Source: an uncultured Barnesiella sp. (GTDB lineage: Bacteria; Bacteroidota; Bacteroidia; Bacteroidales; Barnesiellaceae). From it: a DNA stretch of 64,000 nucleotides. Shown here piece after piece: positions 25,536 to 34,147 of the stretch. Under the pieces are notes generated by a model. That model was not told the DNA's origin, did not search any database, and was given only the letters and a program-made list of their open reading frames with translations. Every line of letters starts with the position of its first letter. Within the stretch, counting starts at the first letter, position 1. The stretch is from NCBI GenBank assembly GCA_944320015.1, contig CALUFO010000004.1, forward strand, positions 1 through 64,000. Direction: 5' to 3'. The translations under genes and the position numbers were made by a program.

Positions 25536-26114
25536 TTGGGACGATTTAGCGCTTATAAATTACCGCTCAAAAGCATGTCGATAGGTACTCATGAATTTGA
25601 GTATGTATTGGATAATGAGTTCTTTAAGAATATCGAGGGAGAAGATGTTCAAAAAGGTAAGGTAAAAGTACATTTGACGGTGAAGCGTACTCCCGCTTCT
25701 TTTGAATTGAATTTCGATTTGGAAGGAGTTGTGCAGATACCGTGCGATCGTTGTTTGGACGATATGGATCACGAGGTGAATACTCACGAGACGCTCTATG
25801 TGAAATTCGGCTCGGAGTATAGCGAGGAAAGCGACAATGTGGTCATTATCCCCGAGAACGACGGCGAGTTGAATATCGCATGGTTCTTGTATGAGTTTGT
25901 GGCGTTGACCATACCGTTGAAGCATGTTCACCCGGCAGGGAAATGCAACAAATCGATGAGTGCTAAATTGCGTAAACATGCGGCTCGCTCTTTGGACGAC
26001 GAAGGTGAAGAGGGCGACGAGACTGTTTATGACGATGAAGACGAAGTGCCCGGCGAAGGTGGGGAGACCGACCCGAGATGGGACGAATTGAAGAAAATAA
26101 TAGATAATAATTAA
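25536..26114 (+). CDS. DUF177/YceD-family protein
   Basis: A 192-residue cytoplasmic protein of the DUF177 (YceD) family, which is regularly encoded beside rpmF and linked to ribosome or 23S rRNA maturation. It carries the family CxxC (VVQIPCDRCLDDM, about residues 67-79), EESDNVVIIPENDGELNIAWFLYEFVAL, and an acidic C-terminal tail. The start is a TTG: the first residues (GRFSAYKLPLKSMS) fit the conserved N-terminus of Bacteroidetes homologues, and an in-frame ATG 39 bases downstream would remove it. rpmF follows 11 bp later. Confidence 0.88.
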   Translation: MGRFSAYKLPLKSMSIGTHEFEYVLDNEFFKNIEGEDVQKGKVKVHLTVKRTPASFELNFDLEGVVQIPCDRCLDDMDHEVNTHETLYVKFGSEYSEESDNVVIIPENDGELNIAWFLYEFVALTIPLKHVHPAGKCNKSMSAKLRKHAARSLDDEGEEGDETVYDDEDEVPGEGGETDPRWDELKKIIDNN

Positions 26115-26125
26115 ATAATAGAAAG

Positions 26126-26311
26126 ATGGCACATCCTAAAAGAAAACAATCGAAAACGAGAACAGCCAAAAGAAGAACTCACGACAAGGCTGTAGCTCCT
26201 ACTTTGGCCGTTTGCCCCAACTGTGGCGCTTGGCATGTATATCACACTGTATGTGGAGAGTGTGGTTATTACAGAGGAAAATTGGCAATCGAGAAAGAGG
26301 CAGCCGTTTAA
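26126..26311 (+). CDS. rpmF: 50S ribosomal protein L32
   Basis: A 61-residue L32. The basic N-terminus MAHPKRKQSKTRTAKRRTHDK is typical, followed by the zinc pair CPNC and CGEC spaced as in the four-cysteine form of L32. It sits 11 bp after the DUF177 gene, the usual pairing, and is followed by a strong terminator that separates it from fabH. Confidence 0.98.
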   Translation: MAHPKRKQSKTRTAKRRTHDKAVAPTLAVCPNCGAWHVYHTVCGECGYYRGKLAIEKEAAV

Positions 26312-26336
26312 GCCCTTGTTTCGAACAGTATGTACA

Positions 26337-26362
26337 GCCCTAAGCGATTTAGGGCGTTTTTT
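26337..26362 (+). terminator. rho-independent terminator after rpmF
   Basis: GCCCTAA (26337-26343) pairs perfectly with TTAGGGC (26349-26355) around a 5-base loop, followed by GTTTTTT. Confidence 0.88.
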
Positions 26363-26381
26363 CACACACTAAGCCGATTTT

Positions 26382-27380
26382 ATGATTATGCAGAATGCAA
26401 AAATAACGGGAATAGCTTCGTATGTTCCCGATTATGTTTTGACAAACGACGAATTGTCTCGTATGGTCGATACCAACGACGAGTGGATAACCACTCGTGT
26501 GGGTATTAAAGAGCGCCGAATCTTGAAAGAGGAGGGTACCGGCTCGTCCGATTTGGGCGTGAAAGCTGTTGCCGAACTGTTGAAGAAGACCGGTGTGAAA
26601 CCCGAGGAGGTCGATTTGCTCATTTGCGCCACTTCTACACCCGACTACCGATTCCCTTCGACGGCATCGGTCGTTTTGGAAAAGTTGGGCATTAAAACCG
26701 CTTATGGATATGATATTCAGGCGGCTTGTGCTGGGTTTATCGTGGCATTGCAGTCGGGTACTGCCTATGTGAAAAGCGGGTTGTATAAACATGTGGTTAT
26801 ATTGGCCGCCGAGAAAATGTCGTCGATGGTCAATTACAAAGACCGCACTACTTGCCCGTTGTTTGGCGATGGCGCTGCTTGCGTGATGCTCGAGCCTACC
26901 GACGAGCCGGTGGGTGTCATGGACGCTGTGCTGCATACCGACGGTATAGGCCTGCCCCACTTGTTGATGAAAGCCGGAGGCGCTGTTCGCCCGGCTACGC
27001 ACGAAACGGTCGACAACGACGAGCATTATGTATATCAAGAAGGCCGCGCCGTGTATAAACACGCAGTGACCGATATGCTCACCTCGTCGGAGAAAGTGAT
27101 GGATCGTAACCACCTCACGGTGGAATCGATCGATTATCTGATTCCTCATCAGGCCAACCTGCGCATTATTGAGGCTATTGCCGACCGCTTGCATCTCCCG
27201 GAGGAAAAGCTGCTGGTAAATATCCAGAAGTATGGCAACACGAGTGCCGCATCCATTCCGTTGTGCATGGCCGAGTTTGAGCACAAGTTCAAAAAAGGCG
27301 ATAAGCTCGTTCTCACGGCATTCGGAGCCGGATTTACATGGGGTGCTCTTTACCTCATTTGGGGATACGACGCAAAATAA
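26382..27380 (+). CDS. fabH: beta-ketoacyl-ACP synthase III
   Basis: A 332-residue FabH, which condenses acetyl-CoA (or a branched acyl-CoA) with malonyl-ACP to start fatty acid synthesis. The catalytic triad is complete: Cys116 (IQAACAGF), His256 (IPHQANLRI) and Asn286 (YGNTSAAS). The N-terminal TNDEWITTRVGIKERR, FGDGAACVML and the C-terminal GAGFTWGALYL are typical. An ATG two codons later (26388) is equally possible. It is cut off from rpmF by a terminator that leaves about 20 bp before the ATG, so its promoter probably overlaps that region or relies on partial read-through. Confidence 0.97.
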   Translation: MIMQNAKITGIASYVPDYVLTNDELSRMVDTNDEWITTRVGIKERRILKEEGTGSSDLGVKAVAELLKKTGVKPEEVDLLICATSTPDYRFPSTASVVLEKLGIKTAYGYDIQAACAGFIVALQSGTAYVKSGLYKHVVILAAEKMSSMVNYKDRTTCPLFGDGAACVMLEPTDEPVGVMDAVLHTDGIGLPHLLMKAGGAVRPATHETVDNDEHYVYQEGRAVYKHAVTDMLTSSEKVMDRNHLTVESIDYLIPHQANLRIIEAIADRLHLPEEKLLVNIQKYGNTSAASIPLCMAEFEHKFKKGDKLVLTAFGAGFTWGALYLIWGYDAK

Positions 27381-27397
27381 AATTGTCGAGGATATCG

Positions 27398-27434
27398 AAA
27401 AGGCGCATCTTTTGCAGAAGAGATGCGTCTTTTC
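27398..27434 (+). terminator. rho-independent terminator after fabH
   Basis: AAAAGGCGCATCTT pairs with AGATGCGTCTTTT (27421-27433) over more than 12 bases with G-U wobbles; the 3' arm ends in four T. Confidence 0.75.
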
Positions 27435-27488
27435 TTGTCTTTGAACAAATGCCTCTGTCGCTTGTTTCGTCAAGTAGAATATTTTCAC

Positions 27489-27496
27489 TACCTTTG
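27489..27496 (+). promoter_or_regulatory. -7 promoter element of era-der (TACCTTTG)
   Basis: An exact TAnnTTTG match 42 bases before the era ATG. A TTG at 27462-27464 is slightly too far to be an ideal -33 box. Confidence 0.5.
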
Positions 27497-27538
27497 TGTA
27501 GCCCAATCTATTGCTTTGGATACGAATAAAATAGAACT

Positions 27539-28423
27539 ATGCATAAAGCCGGATTTGTAAATATTGTGGGAAATCCCAATGTAGGGAAATCGACTTTGAT
27601 GAATTCGTTGGTTGGAGAGCGTATCTCGATTATCACGTCGAAAGCCCAGACAACCCGTCATCGAATCATGGGAATCGTGAACACCGAGGACATGCAAATC
27701 GTCTACTCCGATACGCCCGGCGTGTTGGTTCCCAACTACAAGTTGCAGGAGTCGATGTTGAACTTTTCGCAATCGGCCCTGCTCGATGCTGATATTCTGC
27801 TTTATGTGACCGATGTGGTGGAGTCGCCCACGAAAAACCAGTCGTTTCTCGACAAAGTGGCGAAGGAGACTGTGCCCGTGTTGGTAGTCATCAACAAAGT
27901 GGATTTGTTGCAAAACCAAGCTGCTCTCGAAGTGCTGGTAGAGGAATGGAAGCGGTTGTTGCCGGAAGCCGAGATTATTCCGGTTTCGGCACAATACAAA
28001 TTCAACCTCGACAATCTGCTGAGACGCATAGAAGAGCTGTTGCCTCCGTCGCCTCCGTTCTTTGAGAAAGACGCCCTTACCGATAAGCCGGCTCGTTTTT
28101 TCGTAACCGAGATTATCCGGGAGAAAATCCTGCTCACCTACGATAAGGAGATACCCTATGCATGCGAGGTGGCGGTAGAGCAGTTCAAAGAAGAGGCGGA
28201 GCGCATTCATATCATGGCTGTGATTTATGTCGAGCGCGACTCGCAGAAAGGCATTGTCATAGGAAAAGGTGGTGCCGCTTTGAAAAAAGTGGGGACTCTT
28301 GCCCGCAAAGATATAGAGGCTTTTTTCGATAAGAAGGTCTTCCTCGAATTGTATGTGAAAGTCGAGAAGGACTGGCGCAGCAGAGAGAATAAATTGAAAG
28401 GTTTCGGGTATATGCCCGAGTAA
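27539..28423 (+). CDS. era: GTPase Era (16S rRNA/30S assembly)
   Basis: A 294-residue Era GTPase, which binds the 3' end of 16S rRNA and aids 30S maturation. GTPase motifs: G1 GNPNVGKST, G3 DTPGV, G4 NKVD and G5 SAQ. The C-terminal KH domain is marked by VIGKGGAALKKVGTLARKDIEAFFDKKVFLELYVKV, followed by KDWR and ending at LKGFGYMPE. Length is normal. der follows after 42 bp on the same transcript. Confidence 0.97.
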   Translation: MHKAGFVNIVGNPNVGKSTLMNSLVGERISIITSKAQTTRHRIMGIVNTEDMQIVYSDTPGVLVPNYKLQESMLNFSQSALLDADILLYVTDVVESPTKNQSFLDKVAKETVPVLVVINKVDLLQNQAALEVLVEEWKRLLPEAEIIPVSAQYKFNLDNLLRRIEELLPPSPPFFEKDALTDKPARFFVTEIIREKILLTYDKEIPYACEVAVEQFKEEAERIHIMAVIYVERDSQKGIVIGKGGAALKKVGTLARKDIEAFFDKKVFLELYVKVEKDWRSRENKLKGFGYMPE

Positions 28424-28465
28424 ATGGGAAATGGCTGTGACAGCCGTCAAAAAGAAAGAGAAGTT

Positions 28466-29779
28466 ATGGGAAACATAGTAGCAATCGTAGGTCGTCCCAA
28501 TGTAGGGAAATCGACCCTTTTCAATCGCTTGACACAGACCCGCAAGGCGATTGTCAATGAAGAGGCCGGCACGACTCGCGACCGCCAATATGGCAAAGTG
28601 GAGTGGTGCGGACAAGAGTTCTCGATTATCGACACCGGTGGTTGGGTAGTCAACTCGGAAGATATATTTGAGGGCGAAATCAACAAGCAGGTGGCATTGG
28701 CTATCGAAGAGGCCGATGTAATTCTTTTCATGGTCGATGTGAAAACCGGGGTGGTCGATCTCGACGACCATGTGGCCGCCATTTTGCGCCGTTCGTCCAA
28801 GCCGGTGATACTGGTTGCCAACAAAGCCGACACGAACGAGTGGCAGTACAATGCCGCCGAGTTCTATTCGTTTGGTTTGGGCGACCCCTATTGCGTGTCG
28901 GCAGCCAGCGGTGCGGGAACCGGCGATTTGCTCGACGAAATATTGAAACGCTTTACAAAAAAATCGGAACCCGAGTTCGCGGCCGATATACCCCGTTTTG
29001 CTGTCGTGGGTAGGCCCAATGCCGGGAAATCATCGATAATCAACGCGTTTATCGGCGAGGAGCGGTATATTGTGACCGATATTGCCGGGACCACGCGCGA
29101 TTCTATTTATACCCGTTACGACAAGTTCGGATTCGATTTTTATTTGGTCGATACGGCCGGAATCCGCAAGAAAGGCAAAGTGACCGAGGACCTCGAATAC
29201 TATTCGGTCATTCGGTCGATACGCTCTATCGAGGCTTCCGACGTTTGTATCCTCATGATCGATGCCACCCGTGGCATCGAGGGGCAGGACCTCAATATCT
29301 TTTCTCTGATTCAGAAAAACAAAAAGGGACTGGTCGTGTGTGTAAACAAATGGGATTTGGTCGAAGACAAGTCGAACAAAGCGATTCAGACGTTCGAAGA
29401 CGCCATACGGGCTCGCCTCGCTCCCTTTGTCGATTTCCCCATTGTCTATGCTTCGGCGCTGACCAAGCAACGCATTTTCAAAGTACTCGAAAGCGCCGTG
29501 CGGGTCTACAAAAACCGTCAGCGCAAAATCCCCACTTCGAAGCTCAATGAAGTCATGCTCAGCGCTATCGAGAATTATCCGCCTCCCGCACACAAAGGGA
29601 AGTATGTGAAGATAAAATATGTGACCATGTTGCGCGAGACCTATGTGCCCACATTTGTTTTCTTCTGCAACTTGCCCCAGTGGGTGAAGGATCCCTACAA
29701 ACGTTATCTCGAAAACAAAATCCGCGAGACATGGGATTTCAGCGGAACCCCTATCAATATTTTCATGCGCGAGAAATAA
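28466..29779 (+). CDS. der: double GTPase Der (EngA)
   Basis: A 437-residue Der with two tandem GTPase domains acting in 50S subunit assembly. First domain: [22 protein letters not shown]. Second domain: [25 protein letters not shown]. The C-terminal KH-like domain ends in [27 protein letters not shown]. The start at 28466 is chosen because [15 protein letters not shown] is the usual N-terminus and a purine-rich stretch (AAAGAAAGAGAAG) precedes it; an earlier ATG at 28424 would add 14 atypical residues. Confidence 0.97.
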   Translation: MGNIVAIVGRPNVGKSTLFNRLTQTRKAIVNEEAGTTRDRQYGKVEWCGQEFSIIDTGGWVVNSEDIFEGEINKQVALAIEEADVILFMVDVKTGVVDLDDHVAAILRRSSKPVILVANKADTNEWQYNAAEFYSFGLGDPYCVSAASGAGTGDLLDEILKRFTKKSEPEFAADIPRFAVVGRPNAGKSSIINAFIGEERYIVTDIAGTTRDSIYTRYDKFGFDFYLVDTAGIRKKGKVTEDLEYYSVIRSIRSIEASDVCILMIDATRGIEGQDLNIFSLIQKNKKGLVVCVNKWDLVEDKSNKAIQTFEDAIRARLAPFVDFPIVYASALTKQRIFKVLESAVRVYKNRQRKIPTSKLNEVMLSAIENYPPPAHKGKYVKIKYVTMLRETYVPTFVFFCNLPQWVKDPYKRYLENKIRETWDFSGTPINIFMREK

Positions 29780-29802
29780 TAAAAGAAATATGTATGCCTC
29801 AA

Positions 29803-29840
29803 CGCCCCGGAGTTTTTATAAGATTTCGGGGCTGTTTATT
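29803..29840 (+). terminator. rho-independent terminator after der
   Basis: GCCCCG (29804-29809) pairs with CGGGGC (29827-29832), extended by G-U and A-T pairs, and is followed by TGTTTATTT. Confidence 0.75.
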
Positions 29841-29861
29841 TCGATATTGAAGCAAGATGTT

Positions 29862-29869
29862 TATCTTTG
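29862..29869 (+). promoter_or_regulatory. -7 promoter element (TATCTTTG) of the 29910 operon
   Basis: An exact TAnnTTTG match between the der terminator and the next gene, 40 bases before its ATG. Confidence 0.5.
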
Positions 29870-29909
29870 TAAAGAGGATAAATCTGATAAATGAAACACA
29901 TAAAGACAA

Positions 29910-31115
29910 ATGGAAGAAGATAAGGGAAATAAATTTCAGATGCTTTTAGAGCGGTACAGGTATTCTCTTTTTATTATCGCTATTGCTCTATTGGCGGGCG
30001 TTATTGGGTTTATTTTTAATGTGTGGGAAACTCACGAGGGTTTTGTGTATGACCTGCTGACGACGATTATCAGTACTGCGATTGCTTTTTTTGTATTTAC
30101 GCTTACATATGAGTCTGTCACGAGAAAATCGTCTACACAATCTATGGTCGATGAAATGAGGGGACTTTTTGAAGAGCAGCGAAGGTTGGTGAGGAGCGAA
30201 TTTCGCAATGAGGTCGATGATAGTATCGTGAAATCATTGGGCGCCGAGTTGGACATTATTCAAAAATATAGTTCTAATGAGGTTTTTGATGTCGTGAATA
30301 ATTGTAGCGCTCGACTTTTGGGACATGGGCTGGCCGAAAATATGCAAAACGTATTGGCTTCGATCTTGAACAACCCTTCGTATAGAGCTTCTATGCGCTA
30401 TAATATTGATATTTATCCGAACGATACAGCGCGATTTGAGGCGTGTACAGACGCAGAGTTTTATATATCTCAGACTTTGGAGTATAAGAAATATTTGAGG
30501 AAAGTAGATAGTGATGATAATAAGCTGGACGAAAATAGCTTGAAACTGTCTTGTTTTTTTGCGTTCAATAAAAATCCCTTTTTACAAAAAGAACAAGAAG
30601 AAATCTTCTTTTTGAGGGAGGAATTGTCGAGCTCTTCATTTATTAAATTGCTGAACAAAGAGAATGCAATCCACCTGTTTGATTATTGGGTGCAGTTTTT
30701 TTATGAGGGGGATTGGGTCGATTTGGCCGATATAGATTCTGTCGAGAAACAGCCAAGCGTGGAGTTTGTGAGACAAACCTGTGGAGGGAAGTATGCTGGT
30801 ATTAAATTTGTCTCGAATATTCCTAAGCAGGTACTGATAGAAGATGATGAGTATATATATTTTAAAGCAAGAATAAAATGTTCATATCCCACATCTCGTA
30901 GAGAATTTTATTTTAAAGTTCCCGAACTCACGTTGCAAGCAGATGTCTCTATTGAATTAAATTCTACTAATGATAGTCTTCATTTGGTTAGTTTCACCGA
31001 TAACTATCATATTCAGTTGGATAAAAAATCAGATTCAAGAGAAAGCTATAACTTTTGTTGCAACAGTAAAGATTCTATTTTATTACCCAATAATGGATTT
31101 ACGGCAGTATGGTGA
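29910..31115 (+). CDS. two-TM membrane protein of unknown function
   Basis: A 401-residue protein I do not recognise. Two membrane segments near residues 19-37 and 47-67 are followed by a charged helical stretch (about 70-130, with EEQRRLVRSEFRNEVDD) that could form a coiled coil, then a mainly beta region of about 250 residues with no known motif. This layout suggests an inner-membrane protein with a large cytoplasmic sensor or effector domain. It overlaps the downstream VanX-type dipeptidase gene by 7 bp, so the two are co-transcribed; a link to cell-wall stress is inference. The gene is visibly more AT-rich than der before it and the LD-carboxypeptidase after it. Confidence 0.65.
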   Translation: MEEDKGNKFQMLLERYRYSLFIIAIALLAGVIGFIFNVWETHEGFVYDLLTTIISTAIAFFVFTLTYESVTRKSSTQSMVDEMRGLFEEQRRLVRSEFRNEVDDSIVKSLGAELDIIQKYSSNEVFDVVNNCSARLLGHGLAENMQNVLASILNNPSYRASMRYNIDIYPNDTARFEACTDAEFYISQTLEYKKYLRKVDSDDNKLDENSLKLSCFFAFNKNPFLQKEQEEIFFLREELSSSSFIKLLNKENAIHLFDYWVQFFYEGDWVDLADIDSVEKQPSVEFVRQTCGGKYAGIKFVSNIPKQVLIEDDEYIYFKARIKCSYPTSRREFYFKVPELTLQADVSIELNSTNDSLHLVSFTDNYHIQLDKKSDSRESYNFCCNSKDSILLPNNGFTAVW

Positions 31116-31723
31116 TAGATTATGAGGAGTTTTTCAAGCAGGCGGGGCTGGTCGATGTCCAAACGGTCATTCCCGAGGTGGTTGTCGATTTGAAATATGC
31201 TACGACTGATAATTTTGTGGGAGAAGTGCTATACCCCGATTTGAAGAGAGCCTATCTGTTGCCCCATATGACGGAACGGTTAAAACGGGTGCAGGCTCGG
31301 TTGGATAAACTTAAACCGGGGCATAAGCTGGTAATCTACGATGCGGCTCGTCCTCTGAGTATTCAGCATAAAATGTTTAAGCAGGTGCAGGGAACTCCAC
31401 AAGAGCAGTATGTCGCCAATCCGCATAAAGAAGGCGGATTCCATAATTATGGCATGGCGGTTGACTTGTCGATACTTGATGCCGATAATAGCCCGTTGGA
31501 TATGGGAAGTACATTTGATTTCTTTGGAGAAGAAGCCCATACCACGAATGATAAGCAATTGTTAGAGTCTGGACGAATCAGTGAAGAAGCATACCATAAC
31601 CGCCAATTTTTATATGCGATCATGCGGGAGCAGGAGTTGTATCCGCTTCCCAATGAGTGGTGGCATTATCAACATTTTACGGAAGAGTCCGATAAGAAAA
31701 AATTCAAAATATTAGATTTCTAA
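31109..31723 (+). CDS. D-alanyl-D-alanine dipeptidase (VanX/DdpX, M15D)
   Basis: A 204-residue zinc dipeptidase of the VanX/DdpX family, hydrolysing D-Ala-D-Ala. Zinc ligands His112 and Asp119 in FHNYGMAVDLS and His186 in EWWHY; catalytic Glu183; Arg81 in DAARPLS. No signal peptide, so cytoplasmic. It is unlikely to be part of a vancomycin-resistance cluster, since no VanH or ligase gene is nearby. With the LD-carboxypeptidase that starts in its stop codon (TAATG), a peptidoglycan-recycling role fits better. Confidence 0.92.
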   Translation: MVIDYEEFFKQAGLVDVQTVIPEVVVDLKYATTDNFVGEVLYPDLKRAYLLPHMTERLKRVQARLDKLKPGHKLVIYDAARPLSIQHKMFKQVQGTPQEQYVANPHKEGGFHNYGMAVDLSILDADNSPLDMGSTFDFFGEEAHTTNDKQLLESGRISEEAYHNRQFLYAIMREQELYPLPNEWWHYQHFTEESDKKKFKILDF

Positions 31724-32628
31724 TGATAATTCGTCCTCCCTTTTTAGTCCCCGGCGACGGTGTCGCCATTGTCGCGCCGGCCAGTATGATCAATCCCGCT
31801 TATGTGAAAGGCGCTGCCGAACGGCTCGCAAGCTGGCAGTTGGGCGTTGCCGTTTCGCCTCATTGTTTGGGTAGGTCGGGAGTGTATTCGGGCACCATCG
31901 ACGAGCGCCTCGACGATTTTCGCAAGGCGCTTTACTCCCCCGAAGTGAAAGCCATTTTATGCAGTCGTGGCGGTTATGGAGTGGTGCATCTGCTCGACCG
32001 GTTGGCCGATGATGTGGCACGCAATCCCAAGTGGATTATCGGGTTTAGCGATATTTCGGCGTTGCATGCCTTGTGTGTGAGCCGGGGCATGATGTCGTTG
32101 CACGCTCCCATGTGCAAGCACTTGTGCGAGGAACCGGCCGGCGATCGTTGCACGCAATATTTGCGGCAGATTCTTTTGGGCGAGATTCCCGAGTATTGTG
32201 AAAAGCCGCACCCGATGAATCGTTGCGGCAAGGCGCGGGGCATGCTGGTGGGAGGCAACATGGCTGTATTGTGCGGGTTGATAGGAACCCCTTACGATAT
32301 ATTCCGACCCGACTCGGTTCTTTTTATCGAGGATATTGCCGAGCCACCCTATAAAATCGAGCGCATGCTTTACCAATTGAAACTGTCGGGTAGGCTTGCT
32401 TCGTTGTCGGGGCTTATTGTGGGTCGCTTTACCGAGTACACCGAGAACGAGGGTCTGGGTGGTACGCTTTATGAACTCATCGGTCGATTGGTCGAGGAGT
32501 ATGACTACCCGGTATGTTTCGATTTCCCGGTGGGGCATGTCGCCGACAACCTGCCTTTGATCGAAGGCGCCGAGGTCGATTTTTCGGTAGAAAGCCAAGC
32601 GGTAAAGCTGTCTTTTTGTATAAAATAG
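31723..32628 (+). CDS. LD-carboxypeptidase (peptidase S66, LdcA/MccF-like)
   Basis: A 301-residue S66 serine peptidase that removes the terminal D-Ala from cytoplasmic murein tetrapeptides in recycling (LdcA); MccF relatives cleave microcin C. The triad is visible: Ser109 (IIGFSDISALH), Glu203 (FIEDIAEPPYKIERML) and His272 (VGHVADNLPL). SRGGYGVVHLLDRLD-like and LVGGNMAVLCGLIGTP are family hallmarks. Its ATG shares a base with the stop of the dipeptidase gene, so translation is probably coupled. GC content is clearly higher than in the two preceding genes. Confidence 0.93.
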   Translation: MIIRPPFLVPGDGVAIVAPASMINPAYVKGAAERLASWQLGVAVSPHCLGRSGVYSGTIDERLDDFRKALYSPEVKAILCSRGGYGVVHLLDRLADDVARNPKWIIGFSDISALHALCVSRGMMSLHAPMCKHLCEEPAGDRCTQYLRQILLGEIPEYCEKPHPMNRCGKARGMLVGGNMAVLCGLIGTPYDIFRPDSVLFIEDIAEPPYKIERMLYQLKLSGRLASLSGLIVGRFTEYTENEGLGGTLYELIGRLVEEYDYPVCFDFPVGHVADNLPLIEGAEVDFSVESQAVKLSFCIK

Positions 32629-32636
32629 TCGGGATA

Positions 32637-32668
32637 TTTGCGAGTTTTTGGCAGAATGCGTACTTTTG
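32637..32668 (+). promoter_or_regulatory. full -33/-7 promoter abutting the start codon
   Basis: TTTG (32637-32640), a 20-base spacer and TACTTTTG (32661-32668) form a textbook Bacteroidetes promoter. The ATG of the next gene begins only 4 bases after the -7 box, so the transcript would be leaderless or nearly so. Confidence 0.65.
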
Positions 32669-32671
32669 AGC

Positions 32672-33664
32672 ATGAAGAAAACGATAAATCGTAAAATCGG
32701 ATATTTAGTCTTGATTATCGGGTTAGCTGCCTGTTCTGCGAAATCGGTGAAACATAGCGAAGATACAACCGTAGAAGAGGCATCGATAGCGGTTCCTTCG
32801 TTCGATGCCGACAGCGCCTATGCCTATATCGAACGGCAAGTGGCGCAGGGCTATCGCATTCCCAATACCCCGGCACATCGGGCTACCGCCGACTATCTGG
32901 CTGCCGAGCTGGCCCGGCATGGAGCCTCGGTCGAGGTGCAGGCGGGAACGGTCACAGCCTATGACGGCACCGAACTCTCCATACGAAACATTATCGGGTC
33001 GTTCTCGCCCGAAAAGAAAAACCGCATATTCCTGTTTGCCCATTGGGATTCTCGCCCTTATGCCGATAACGATGCCGATAAGAGTAAACATCGCACGCCT
33101 ATTGCCGGAGCCGACGATGGGGCGAGCGGCGTGGGCGTGTTGCTCGAGATCGCTCGTCAAATAGGGCAGAAGCAACCCGATGCGGGAGTCGATATAGCCT
33201 TTTTCGACGCCGAAGACTATGGCGCCCCTTATTGGAGCCGTTCGACCGACGAGGAGACTTGGGCGTTGGGTTCGCAGTATTGGGCTCGCCAACCGCACAA
33301 GCCGGGATATCGGGCGCGTTTCGGTATCCTGCTCGATATGGTGGGCGGCGCCGGTGCGCAGTTCAGGCAAGAACAGTTTTCGGAGTATTATGCCTCGGGG
33401 CTTGTGAAACAAGTGTGGAACACAGCGAAACGCTTGGGCTATGGCCATTATTTTATTGAAGAAGCCGGGGGATATGTAAATGACGACCACCTGTATGTCA
33501 ATCGCTATGGCATACCCAGTATCGATATTATTCCTTGTTATCACGATACCGAGTCGGGATTTCCCGCCTATTGGCACACGGTAGACGATACGATGAAGAA
33601 TATAGACCGTGCTACGTTGAAGGCGGTGGGTCAAACCGTGTTGACGGTGGTTTATGAAGAATGA
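32672..33664 (+). CDS. M28-type glutaminyl-peptide cyclotransferase-like lipoprotein
   Basis: A 330-residue lipoprotein (lipobox LAAC in LIIGLAACSAK) of the M28 fold. It looks like the animal-type (type II) glutaminyl cyclases known in Porphyromonas and Tannerella, which turn N-terminal Gln exposed by signal peptidase into pyroglutamate. Candidate zinc ligands are Asp in AGADDGASGVG, Glu in FFDAEDYG and His in YWHTVDDT; AHWDSRPYAD is also conserved. An aminopeptidase role cannot be excluded by eye. The ATG at 32672 is chosen over one 24 bases upstream, which would precede the -7 box. sufE follows 16 bp after the stop. Confidence 0.8.
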   Translation: MKKTINRKIGYLVLIIGLAACSAKSVKHSEDTTVEEASIAVPSFDADSAYAYIERQVAQGYRIPNTPAHRATADYLAAELARHGASVEVQAGTVTAYDGTELSIRNIIGSFSPEKKNRIFLFAHWDSRPYADNDADKSKHRTPIAGADDGASGVGVLLEIARQIGQKQPDAGVDIAFFDAEDYGAPYWSRSTDEETWALGSQYWARQPHKPGYRARFGILLDMVGGAGAQFRQEQFSEYYASGLVKQVWNTAKRLGYGHYFIEEAGGYVNDDHLYVNRYGIPSIDIIPCYHDTESGFPAYWHTVDDTMKNIDRATLKAVGQTVLTVVYEE

Positions 33665-33680
33665 CAAAAAACGAGACTAT

Positions 33681-34109
33681 ATGAAAAGTATCGATGAAAT
33701 ACAAGACGAGATTGTAGATGAGTTTTCGGTCTTCGACGATTGGATGGATAAGTATGCGCTGTTGATCGACTTGGGGAATAGCTTGCCTCCGATGGACGAG
33801 CGGTATAAAACACCCGAAAACCTCATTGAGGGATGCCAAAGCCGGGTGTGGCTGCAAGCCGACTATCGGGACGACCGCATCTACTTCGAGGCCGATAGCG
33901 ATGCCATCATCGTAAAAGGTATTGTGTCGCTGTTGGTGCGAGTGCTTTCGGGACGTACCCCCGACGAGATTCTCGACACTCAACTCTATTTTATCGAAAA
34001 GATAGGATTGACCGAGCATCTGTCGCCCACACGATCCAACGGATTGGTGGCCATGGTCAAGCAAATGCGCATGTATGCGTTGGCCTTTAAGGTGAAATCG
34101 GAAAGTTGA
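33681..34109 (+). CDS. sufE: SufE-family sulfur acceptor protein
   Basis: A 142-residue SufE, which accepts persulfide sulfur from the desulfurase SufS for iron-sulfur cluster assembly. Conserved features: FSVFDDWMDKYALLIDLG, the active Cys in NLIEGCQSRVWLQ, and HLSPTRSNGLVAMVKQM. The start at 33681 is chosen to match the family N-terminus and to avoid overlap with the previous gene; an in-frame ATG at 33654 exists. It is not next to sufBCD here. Confidence 0.95.
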   Translation: MKSIDEIQDEIVDEFSVFDDWMDKYALLIDLGNSLPPMDERYKTPENLIEGCQSRVWLQADYRDDRIYFEADSDAIIVKGIVSLLVRVLSGRTPDEILDTQLYFIEKIGLTEHLSPTRSNGLVAMVKQMRMYALAFKVKSES

Positions 34110-34147
34110 AACCCCAGAATATTTATGAACAATTAACCCTAATACCT

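Noticed and set aside
31109..31723. Vancomycin-resistance gene vanX
   Set aside because: Family match is good, but no vanH, D-Ala-D-Lac ligase or vanRS genes are present; the LD-carboxypeptidase neighbour fits wall recycling.
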